From assembly GCA_003563375.1 (NCBI GenBank), contig PWSB01000189.1:1-5135 (forward strand): a DNA stretch of 5,135 nucleotides. The letters are read 5' to 3'. This document shows, one piece after another, positions 1 to 5,135 of the stretch; within the stretch, counting starts at the first letter, position 1; each line of letters starts with the position of its first letter. A program made the position numbers and the translations under genes. Source of the DNA: Actinomycetota bacterium (GTDB taxonomy: Bacteria > Actinomycetota > Humimicrobiia > Humimicrobiales > Humimicrobiaceae). Under the pieces are notes generated by a model. It saw only the letters and a program-made list of their open reading frames with translations, ran no database searches and was not told where the DNA came from.

Positions 1-1589
1 AGCCGCAAACAGCGCCCAGGCCTTTGCAACAAACGGAGTCCAAGGTCCCTGAGGTTATAGATTATTCCCAAAAAGATGAGATCGAGGTTATTAAAACCTC
101 TAAGGACGGGCAGCTTGAGATACCTCTTGTGGAAAGCGACCAAGAGGATGAAGACTACATGCTCCCGCCGGCAACCATTTTAAAAAAATCAAAAAGTGTC
201 CATCCAAGACTGTATAAACAGAATATCAAGGAAAGAGCTTCTACCTTAAACCAGGTTTTTAGAGACTTTAATCTTGCAGCGAAGGTTACCAGAGTGGTAA
301 GAGGGCCCTCGGTCACTTTATATGAACTAAGCCTTGCACCAGGAGTCAAGGTCCAAAGGTTATTGAGCCTAGAGGATGATTTCTGTGTAGCAATGGGCTC
401 TCCTGATATAAGGTTTTTAACCCCTATACCAGGCAAATCTGCTATTGGAATTGAAGTCCCCAACCAGATAAGGAGCCTGGTAACCTTGGGTGACATATTC
501 ACCGAACAGGTTTCTATGGATACTACAAGGTTACTGGAGGTACCCTTGGGGAAAAACTTGTCCGGGGAAATAATCACAATGGACATAGGCGCTATGCCCC
601 ATGTGCTCATAGGAGGTGCAACTAATTCGGGAAAGAGCTCCTGCATAAACAGCATAATAATCTCTTTGCTCCTAAAGGTAAAACCAAGCCAGGTAAAATT
701 TATAATGATAGACCCGAAAATGGTGGAGCTAAACATATATAACGGCATCCCCCATCTTCTGTCACCGGTTGTAATAGACCCCAAAAAAGCTGCATCAGCG
801 CTTTCATGGTCCACGGAAGAGATGGATAACAGGTTTAAGGTTTTATCCGATTATAATTTCAAGTCTCTTGAAGAATATAATTATAGGGTAAAAAAGGATG
901 GGATAGATGAACTAAAGACCCTGCCTTATATAATAATCATTGTAGATGAGCTGGCAGACCTTATGATGGTATCAGCCTCGGAGGTAGAGGAGAGCATATG
1001 CAGGATCGCACAGAAGGGAAGAGCGGTAGGGATACATTTGTTATTGGCTACCCAGAAACCTGTGGTAAAGATAATCACCGGATTAATACAGGGCAACATC
1101 CCTGCAAGGATTGCTTTCAATGTAGCTAAAAATATTGATTCAAGGGTAATCCTTGACCAGAGCGGGGCTGAAAAATTAATCGGCAAGGGGGATATGTTAT
1201 ACAAGTCTCCCACTGAAAGCACGCCTTTGAGGTTGCAGGGGGCATTCGTGACCTCCAAAGAAATAGAAATGGCCACCAATTACATTAAGAATATAAAGAG
1301 AGCAGAATACAGTGAAGAGATAACCAGGAAAATAAGTAATGAAAAAAAAGTAGATATAGAGGAAGACGATCTCATCTATGATGCTTTAAAGGCAGTGGTA
1401 GAATATGGACATGCTTCGGCTTCTCTTCTGCAAAGGAAATTAAAACTGGGCTATTCTAGAGCGGCAAGGATAATAGACCAATTAGAAGAAAAGGGATTGA
1501 TAAGCGGTTATGACGGCAGCAAACCCAGAGAAGTATTAATCGACAAGCAGGAACTTGATAGAATATTAAAAAACCAGGAACAGATCTAA
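1..1589 (+). CDS. ftsK: FtsK/SpoIIIE DNA translocase, 5'-truncated by the window edge
   Basis: ATP-driven double-stranded DNA pump that moves chromosome ends through the closing division septum. The frame is open from base 3 with no stop, so the TTG at 24 is most likely an internal leucine codon and the N-terminal membrane segments lie outside the window. About 528 residues are visible. Numbering from the TTG codon, residues 1-50 are a charged linker, followed by the alpha domain (about 58-165) and the RecA-like beta motor. The motor has a Walker A motif GATNSGKS (198-205), a DPKMVELNIYNGIPHL block and a Walker B motif IIIIVDELADLM with D308/E309. A GIHLLLATQKP block and GAEKLIGKGDML follow. 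Residues about 448-515 are the winged-helix gamma domain that reads KOPS/SRS-type DNA sites (GYSRAARIIDQLEEKG, SKPREVLI). The C-terminus is complete. The TQRP-region residues differ from the usual form (TQKPVVKIITG). Whether it is the vegetative FtsK or a sporulation SpoIIIE cannot be told from this part. Confidence 0.95.
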   Translation, partial: PQTAPRPLQQTESKVPEVIDYSQKDEIEVIKTSKDGQLEIPLVESDQEDEDYMLPPATILKKSKSVHPRLYKQNIKERASTLNQVFRDFNLAAKVTRVVRGPSVTLYELSLAPGVKVQRLLSLEDDFCVAMGSPDIRFLTPIPGKSAIGIEVPNQIRSLVTLGDIFTEQVSMDTTRLLEVPLGKNLSGEIITMDIGAMPHVLIGGATNSGKSSCINSIIISLLLKVKPSQVKFIMIDPKMVELNIYNGIPHLLSPVVIDPKKAASALSWSTEEMDNRFKVLSDYNFKSLEEYNYRVKKDGIDELKTLPYIIIIVDELADLMMVSASEVEESICRIAQKGRAVGIHLLLATQKPVVKIITGLIQGNIPARIAFNVAKNIDSRVILDQSGAEKLIGKGDMLYKSPTESTPLRLQGAFVTSKEIEMATNYIKNIKRAEYSEEITRKISNEKKVDIEEDDLIYDALKAVVEYGHASASLLQRKLKLGYSRAARIIDQLEEKGLISGYDGSKPREVLIDKQELDRILKNQEQI

Positions 1590-2822
1590 ATGACTTGCAC
1601 AATTTTGAGCGTGGGAACTGAACTGACCCTAGGATTAGTGTTGGACATGAATTCCAAGGCTATTGCAGAACAGCTGACTGCTTGCGGCATAGAATGTAAT
1701 TTTATACATGTAATAAGAGACGATGAGCATGAATTAAGCGAAGCTATAAGGACAGGCTTGGGCCATAGTGATATCTTGATCATAAGCGGAGGCCTTGGCC
1801 CTACAGATGATGATATTACCCGGATGACGGTGGCAAAGACGCTAGGCCTTGGCCTGGTCAGGGATACCTCTCTTGACCCTACCAGCCTCAGATTTATTAA
1901 AAAAATTAAATCAGAAGACATAAAAAAAAGGCTCCTAAGGCAATCCTATGTTCCGCAGGGTGCAGTTTCTTTTAAACCAAAAGTGGGCAGTGCATCTGGT
2001 TTTGCTTTAGAGCAAGGCAAGAAATGGGTTTTTGCTATCCCCGGTGTCCCCAGAGAGATGGCCGATATGCTAATAAAAAATGTTATTCCTTTTTTAAAAA
2101 AGCTTTCTGTTATCAAAGATCCAGGGATAATAAAAAGGGTATTGATGGCTACTGATATAAGCGAGACCGAGATAGAATGCAAAATAGAGGACCTTGCCTG
2201 TGAAGCTGAAAAGAAAAATATCACAATTGGGATAACAGCCACTCCAGGCCTGATCAAGATAATTTTGATAGCCAAAGGCAAGTCTGCTGACCTTTTGGAT
2301 TATTTTGAAAAAAGCATAAAAGAAAAAGTGGGGGATTTTATATACGGAATAGATGAACCCAGGATAGGTTATCACCTCAAGGAGGCACTTAAGAGCGGCA
2401 AGACGAAGATCAGTACCGCGGAGTCCATCACGGGAGGGTTGATAGGAGATATGATTACCGATGTACCAGGAAGTTCTGCTTATTATGCAGGAGGTGTAGT
2501 CTCCTATAGCGATCTTTCAAAAAAAAGGGTTTTGGGCATAAGCATGCAAACTTTGGAGCAGGAAGGAGCTGTAAGCAGTAAAACCTGTTTGGAAATGAGC
2601 CAAAGTGTCAAAAAGATGTTTGGCTCTGATTATTCTTTGGCGGTGGCTGGGTATGCTGGTCCCAAAGATCCTGAGACAGGACTGGTATATTTGAGCATTA
2701 TAGGGAAAAGAAATGAGCCCGAACTGATAAAAAGAAGGTTTTTAGGCACAAGGGACGATATAAAGTTTAGAACAGCACAACTTGCATTGAACAGGCTAAG
2801 GGTAATGATAATAAATGAATGA
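1590..2822 (+). CDS. cinA: CinA: MoaB-like domain fused to nicotinamide-nucleotide amidase (PncC) domain
   Basis: Full-length two-domain CinA of 410 residues, a usual length. Residues 1 to about 170 form the MoaB/MoCF-like (COG1058) domain: SVGTEL (7-12), SGGLGPTDDD (66-75) and IPGVPREM (150-157). In characterised CinA proteins this part has ADP-ribose pyrophosphatase activity. Residues about 263-410 form the CinA C-terminal/PncC domain, which deaminates nicotinamide mononucleotide to nicotinate mononucleotide in NAD recycling. It shows AESITGG (277-283) with the conserved serine S279, the VPGSSAYY stretch, SYSDLSKKRVLG with the conserved Tyr and Lys, and an AGP motif in the variant form GYAGPKD. 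The ATG at 1590 directly follows the ftsK TAA, and AGGAA at 1576-1580 inside the ftsK end is a well-spaced ribosome-binding site, supporting coupled translation. The protein is cytoplasmic. In some naturally competent bacteria CinA is co-expressed with RecA, and its position two genes before recA fits that; any competence role here is inference. Confidence 0.95.
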   Translation: MTCTILSVGTELTLGLVLDMNSKAIAEQLTACGIECNFIHVIRDDEHELSEAIRTGLGHSDILIISGGLGPTDDDITRMTVAKTLGLGLVRDTSLDPTSLRFIKKIKSEDIKKRLLRQSYVPQGAVSFKPKVGSASGFALEQGKKWVFAIPGVPREMADMLIKNVIPFLKKLSVIKDPGIIKRVLMATDISETEIECKIEDLACEAEKKNITIGITATPGLIKIILIAKGKSADLLDYFEKSIKEKVGDFIYGIDEPRIGYHLKEALKSGKTKISTAESITGGLIGDMITDVPGSSAYYAGGVVSYSDLSKKRVLGISMQTLEQEGAVSSKTCLEMSQSVKKMFGSDYSLAVAGYAGPKDPETGLVYLSIIGKRNEPELIKRRFLGTRDDIKFRTAQLALNRLRVMIINE

Positions 2823-3399
2823 TTCAGAAAAAAAAAGATTATTTGTGGCTATAGATCTTCCACCTGAGGCAAAGGAGATTATTTATAAGACAAGTAATAA
2901 GTTTTTAGAGGCCAAGAAAAACATAAGACAGGTAAAAAGTGATAATATTCATATCACTTTAAAATTTCTGGGAAATGTAAAAAAAGAATACCTGCCAAGT
3001 CTGACAACCGAATTAAACAGCTGTGCCAAAAAAACTGAGGCTTTTAAATTCAGGATTAAAAACCGAATAGATGCTTTTCCGAACATAAGAAAAGCAAGTA
3101 TAATATTTGTCGGCGTCGAAGAAGGGGGCCGGAAAATAGAAAAAATATTTACTGATATAGAACCAGGGCTTAAACAAATAAATATAAGCAAAGAAAAAAG
3201 AAGGTTTGTGCCCCATGCTACACTGGCTAGAGTTAAACAGAAAACGGATATTTCGGAATTAGAAAAGGATATTGTATTTAGGAAACTACCCGAAGTAAGT
3301 TGTGACAGGATAACTTTGTTTGAAAGTAGATTAAAACCTTCAGGAGCGGAATATTACATTTTAGAAGAATTCATTTTAGGAAAATCTTTTAAGTTTTAG
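2815..3399 (+). CDS. thpR: RNA 2',3'-cyclic phosphodiesterase (2H family, ThpR/LigT)
   Basis: Cytoplasmic 2H-superfamily enzyme of 194 residues, typical for ThpR. Family members open RNA 2',3'-cyclic phosphates to 2'-phosphates and can ligate 2'-5' RNA ends in vitro. Both signature HxT motifs are present: HITLKFLG with H46 and T48, and PHATLAR with H134 and T136. They follow the usual N-terminal RLFVAIDLP strand, and the family's LFESRLKPSGAEYYIL strand comes near the C-terminus. All catalytic His and Thr residues are therefore intact. The ATG at 2815 lies inside the end of cinA (8-base overlap), with AAGGG at 2798-2802 as a plausible ribosome-binding site, so its translation should be coupled to cinA. 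The same cinA-ligT-recA order is known from Deinococcus. Its physiological RNA substrate is not established even in well-studied bacteria, so its reason for sitting next to recA is unknown. Confidence 0.93.
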   Translation: MNDSEKKRLFVAIDLPPEAKEIIYKTSNKFLEAKKNIRQVKSDNIHITLKFLGNVKKEYLPSLTTELNSCAKKTEAFKFRIKNRIDAFPNIRKASIIFVGVEEGGRKIEKIFTDIEPGLKQINISKEKRRFVPHATLARVKQKTDISELEKDIVFRKLPEVSCDRITLFESRLKPSGAEYYILEEFILGKSFKF

Positions 3400-3451
3400 A
3401 AAAATATATTATTATATAAATGCACAATTAAGCATATTAAATGGGGGACTG
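3400..3451 (+). promoter_or_regulatory. thpR-recA spacer: recA ribosome-binding site and possible weak promoter
   Basis: This is the only real gap in the four-gene cluster. Its first 20 bases are nearly all A/T and include TATTAT at 3407-3412, which could be a -10 element, but no convincing -35 element lies at the right distance. GGGGGA at 3443-3448 sits a few bases before the recA ATG and is a strong, G-rich ribosome-binding site that decides the start at 3452. No LexA-type operator (GAAC-N4-GTTC) and no hairpin terminator is present, so read-through from thpR is expected. The ribosome-binding site is well supported; a separate recA promoter is only a possibility. Confidence 0.5.
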
Positions 3452-4462
3452 ATGGAAAGAGACAAAATTATAGATAATACAGTATCACAAATAGAGCGGC
3501 AATACGGCAAAGGCACCATAATGAGACTGGGCGACCAGGGACCGAATGTATCCATAGCTTCTATCCCTACAGGTTCATTAGAGATCGACATTGCTTTAGG
3601 GATAGGAGGGATTCCAAGAGGCAGGGTGACAGAAATTTTTGGTCCAGAAGCCTCAGGAAAGACAACCCTTGCTCTGCATATTATAGCCAATGCCCAGAAG
3701 GGTGGGGGTATTGCTGCTTTTATCGATGCTGAGCATGCTTTAGATCCCATGTATGCCAGAAACCTTGGGGTAAACACTGAAGAATTATTGCTTTCCCAGC
3801 CTGATAATGGAGAGCAGGCCTTAGAAATTGCTGAGATATTGCTTAAAAGCGGCGCATTGGACGTGATAGTAGTGGATTCTGTGGCAGCCCTGGTTCCCAA
3901 AGCAGAGCTTGAAGGTGAGATGGGCGACTCGCATGTGGGCCTGCAGGCAAGGCTCATGTCCAAGGCCTTGAGAAAACTAACAGGAGTGGTAAACCGTACA
4001 AGGACTTCAGTTGTATTTATTAACCAGTTAAGAGAAAAAATAGGGATAATGTTTGGAAATCCTGAGGTCACTCCAGGAGGCAGGGCCCTAAAATTTTATT
4101 CTTCAGTCAGGCTGGACATAAGGAGGATAGACAGCATAAAAGATGGAACTGATATCATAGGCAACAGGATAAGGGTAAAAGTCGTAAAAAACAAAGTTGC
4201 CCCTCCGTTTAAAAGCGCAGAATTCGACATCATGTATGGAAAAGGGATTTCAAAGGAAGGTAGTGTCTTAGATGTGGGGACCGAACTAGATATAATAAAC
4301 AGGAGCGGGTCCTGGTATTCTTATGGGGATGAACGTATAGGTCAGGGAAGGGAAAATGCTAAACTTTTTCTGACCCAAAACCCAAAAATATTGGAAAAGG
4401 TCGAAAAACAGATCAGAACAAATTATAACCTGCCCCAAAAGAAAGCAAGCAAGGCGAAGTGA
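3452..4462 (+). CDS. recA: RecA recombinase
   Basis: Cytoplasmic recombinase of 336 residues. It forms ATP-dependent filaments on single-stranded DNA, drives strand exchange and, where LexA exists, triggers its cleavage. The N-terminal polymerisation helix leads into IERQYGKGTIMRLG. Next come Walker A GPEASGKT (64-71), IDAEHALDP with the catalytic Glu94, and Walker B VIVVDS ending at D142. DNA-binding loop L1 is EGEMGDSHVGLQARLMS and loop L2 is FINQLREKIGIMFGNPEVTPGGRALKFY, with the ATP-sensing Q192. The cross-subunit lysines K246 and K248 in VVKNK match Escherichia coli K248/K250. No intein or frameshift interrupts it. The C-terminus is short and basic (QKKASKAK) and lacks the acidic tail of E. 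coli RecA. The ATG is fixed by the GGGGGA ribosome-binding site. No recX follows; the next gene is 16S rRNA. Confidence 0.99.
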   Translation: MERDKIIDNTVSQIERQYGKGTIMRLGDQGPNVSIASIPTGSLEIDIALGIGGIPRGRVTEIFGPEASGKTTLALHIIANAQKGGGIAAFIDAEHALDPMYARNLGVNTEELLLSQPDNGEQALEIAEILLKSGALDVIVVDSVAALVPKAELEGEMGDSHVGLQARLMSKALRKLTGVVNRTRTSVVFINQLREKIGIMFGNPEVTPGGRALKFYSSVRLDIRRIDSIKDGTDIIGNRIRVKVVKNKVAPPFKSAEFDIMYGKGISKEGSVLDVGTELDIINRSGSWYSYGDERIGQGRENAKLFLTQNPKILEKVEKQIRTNYNLPQKKASKAK

Positions 4463-4525
4463 CCTTCTTTGCATAAGGACCAAATATCTGATAATATAAT
4501 ATCTGTTAGGCAGTTCTTTCTGAAG
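4463..4525. other. recA-rrn spacer, first part, no gene seen
   Basis: A/T-rich non-coding DNA after the recA stop and before the rRNA promoter region; the whole gene-free stretch runs to 4780. It contains the 8-base direct repeat AATATCTG at 4483-4490 and 4498-4505, 15 bases apart. CCTT/AAGG can form only a four-pair stem at 4463-4478 and is not followed by a T run. I see no convincing intrinsic terminator for the recA unit, so transcription may run on into the rRNA region or end by a factor-dependent route. Confidence 0.6.
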
Positions 4526-4583
4526 TATAAAATTAAATAATTATGATGTTGACTTCTAATAGGTAACTGATATAATTCAATTT
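4526..4583 (+). promoter_or_regulatory. rRNA promoter P1 (sigma-70/sigma-A type, extended -10)
   Basis: The -35 element TTGACT (4549-4554, five of six consensus bases) and a perfect -10 element TATAAT (4571-4576) are separated by 16 bases. TG at 4568-4569 makes an extended -10. An uninterrupted A/T block at 4526-4544 sits just upstream, where an UP element for the RNA polymerase alpha subunit would be. The predicted start is near 4583, about 200 bases before the 16S rRNA. This is the best promoter match in the window. Confidence 0.8.
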
Positions 4584-4584
4584 G

Positions 4585-4615
4585 CTTAAAAAAACTGCTC
4601 TTTTTTATTTTTAAG
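4585..4615. repeat. A/T-rich inverted repeat between the two rRNA promoters
   Basis: CTTAAAAA (4585-4592) and TTTTTAAG (4608-4615) are perfect inverted copies, eight bases each, separated by 15 bases. In RNA started at P1 this would be a weak hairpin right at the 5' end. As DNA it is an A-tract/T-tract element that may bend. It lacks the G+C stem of an intrinsic terminator. Its function is unknown and it may only reflect local composition. Confidence 0.35.
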
Positions 4616-4622
4616 TTCCAAG

Positions 4623-4677
4623 AAAATTAATAATTTTTTTGTTGACAACCTATTTTTATTATGGTATTTTTTGTCAG
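4623..4677 (+). promoter_or_regulatory. rRNA promoter P2 with UP-like A/T block
   Basis: A perfect -35 element TTGACA (4642-4647) is followed after 17 bases by TATTTT (4665-4670), which matches four of six -10 consensus bases. The 18 bases at 4623-4640 are all A or T, with a near-palindromic AAAATTAATAATTTT core, and end one base before the -35. That is the place and composition expected of an UP element. Transcription should start near 4676-4677, at the foot of the first leader hairpin. Tandem P1-P2 promoters are usual for bacterial rRNA operons. Confidence 0.7.
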
Positions 4678-4720
4678 GCTGATTGGAGCCTTGTGTTCTT
4701 TGAGAACTAAATAGTGTAAG
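4676..4720 (+). promoter_or_regulatory. rRNA antitermination leader (boxB-like hairpin plus boxA)
   Basis: A five-pair hairpin, AGGCT (4676-4680) with AGCCT (4687-4691) and a six-base loop, stands in the boxB position. Two bases later comes TGTTCTTTGAGAACT (4694-4708), a good match to rRNA boxA, the NusB/S10 binding site that protects rRNA transcription from Rho. The boxA contains the inverted repeat GTTCT-TTG-AGAAC. The following AATAGTGT may stand in for boxC. From memory of the family, the boxA and its downstream bases resemble the mycobacterial rrn leader, a hint of Actinomycetota affinity. The boxA call is firm; boxB and boxC are tentative. Confidence 0.7.
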
Positions 4721-4744
4721 CTTTGGATTCAATTTTATATAAGT

Positions 4745-4780
4745 TTAAGTTGGTCAAACCTTCGGGTTTGATTGACTTAA
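4745..4780 (+). promoter_or_regulatory. UUCG-capped leader hairpin abutting the 16S rRNA
   Basis: The arms 4745-4760 and 4765-4780 can form 16 continuous pairs, three of them G-U, closed by the very stable cUUCGg tetraloop (4761-4764). The inner seven pairs, TCAAACC with GGTTTGA, are perfect. The stem ends at the base before the predicted 16S 5' end. It is not a terminator, since no T run follows and it is inside the rRNA transcript. Likely roles are leader folding or 5'-end processing. Its 5' arm can also pair with the 16S 5' region around 4791-4798. Confidence 0.65.
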
Positions 4781-5135
4781 TAATTTGAGAGTTTGATCCT
4801 GGCTCAGGACGAACGCTGACGGTGTGCTTAATACATGCAAGTCGAACGAGCAATGCAGAAGTGGCAACACTTTTGCAAAGCTAGTGGCGAACGGGTGAGT
4901 AACGCGTAGGTAATTTGCCTTAGAGATTGGGATAACCTTCTGAAAGGAAGGCTAATACCAAATGGTCTATATGTTTCGCATGAAATTTATAGTAAAGGTA
5001 GCCGCAAGGCCTCCGCTCTAAGATATGCCTGCGTCCTATTAGCTAGTTGGTAAGGTAATGGCTTACCAAGGCTATGATGGGTAGCCGGCTTGAGAGGGTG
5101 ACCGGCCACACTGGGACTGAGATACGGCCCAGACT
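4781..5135 (+). rRNA. rrs: 16S ribosomal RNA, 5' part (runs off the window)
   Basis: The universal AGAGTTTGATCCTGGCTCAG start lies at 4788-4807. Aligning it with E. coli position 8 places the mature 5' end near 4781. Further conserved blocks follow in order: ATGCAAGTCGAACG, GGCGAACGGGTGAGTAACGCGT, GGGATAAC, GCTAATACC, ATTAGCTAGTTGGTAAGGTAATGGC, GGGTGACCGGCCACACTGGGACTGAGA and ACGGCCCAGACT. The last corresponds to about E. coli position 340, so roughly a quarter of the gene is visible. Variable region V1 forms a nine-pair stem (4855-4863 with 4868-4876) closed by a GCAA tetraloop. The stretch at 4813-4836 departs from the usual bacterial consensus. The rest of the gene, and any tRNA, 23S or 5S genes, lie beyond the right edge. 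Confidence 0.98.

Noticed and set aside
24..26. TTG as the true start of the ftsK-like protein
   Set aside because: The frame stays open back to base 3, and the family has an N-terminal membrane region before the motor, so the gene very probably starts outside the window.
155..814. Long minus-strand open frame inside ftsK (and similar ones at 926-1279, 1586-1921, 1946-2281)
   Set aside because: They lie opposite well-supported genes, have no recognisable domains, and read as antisense shadows.
2418..2690. Broken PncC active site in CinA (AESITGG for AESCTGG, GYAGPKD for GIAGPGG)
   Set aside because: From memory, other Gram-positive CinA proteins show similar variants (AESLTGG, AGPD), and the conserved Ser, Tyr and Lys are present.
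3380..3451. LexA/SOS operator ahead of recA
   Set aside because: No GAAC-N4-GTTC or CTGT-N8-ACAG type palindrome is present. The GTTCTTTGAGAAC palindrome at 4695-4707 is in the wrong orientation and is boxA.
3412..4071. 219-codon minus-strand open frame opposite recA
   Set aside because: recA on the other strand is conserved along its entire length; the antisense translation is Ser/Pro/Ile-rich with no family resemblance.
4469..4500. A third rRNA promoter using TATAAT at 4495-4500
   Set aside because: The -10 box is perfect, but the only -35-like sequence (TTGCAT at 4469-4474) is 20 bases away and poor; in A/T-rich DNA this is expected by chance.
4588..4612. Possible intrinsic terminator (A run, CTGCTC, T run)
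   Set aside because: The stem would be A-U only, without G+C pairs, and it sits between two promoters; too weak to call.

Overview
The window is bacterial chromosomal DNA in which every recognisable gene lies on the + strand. It starts inside the gene for an FtsK/SpoIIIE DNA translocase. It continues through cinA, thpR and recA, and ends about 355 bases into a 16S rRNA gene. All four proteins are core housekeeping proteins, and no mobile element, CRISPR array or tRNA was seen.

Layout. 1-1589 is the motor and gamma (DNA-reading) part of FtsK; its N-terminal membrane part lies off the left edge. 1590-2822 is cinA, starting on the base after the ftsK stop codon. 2815-3399 is thpR, overlapping cinA by 8 bases. 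3400-3451 is a short A/T-rich spacer with a strong ribosome-binding site. 3452-4462 is recA. 4463-4780 is a 318-base gene-free stretch that reads as an rRNA control region. It holds two sigma-70-type promoters, each behind a pure A/T block, then a boxB/boxA-like antitermination leader, then a UUCG-capped hairpin that stops where the 16S rRNA should begin. 4781-5135 is the 5' part of the 16S rRNA.

How the genes relate. ftsK-cinA-thpR-recA looks like one transcription unit with tight translational coupling up to thpR. FtsK handles chromosome translocation at division and RecA handles homologous recombination. CinA combines a MoaB-like domain with a nicotinamide-nucleotide deamidase domain, and ThpR acts on RNA 2',3'-cyclic phosphates. 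A cinA-ligT(thpR)-recA order is known from Deinococcus, and cinA-recA linkage is widespread. The common neighbours rimO, pgsA and recX are absent here. An rRNA operon follows directly after recA.

Organism. The 16S start is clearly bacterial but carries several departures from the usual conserved stretch near its 5' end. The DNA is A/T-leaning, and arginine is coded almost entirely by AGA/AGG with frequent ATA for isoleucine. The leader motif TGTTCTTTGAGAACT followed by AATAGTGT resembles the leader/boxA of Actinomycetota (mycobacterial type), while the FtsK and RecA sequences are generically Gram-positive-like. My best inference, held weakly, is a deep-branching, A/T-rich, probably uncultured lineage on the Actinomycetota/Firmicutes side. 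A 16S database search would decide this.

I did not find a new protein system. The parts most worth a second look are the rRNA leader, which has a hairpin that could swap pairing with the 16S 5' end, and the recA-rrn junction.
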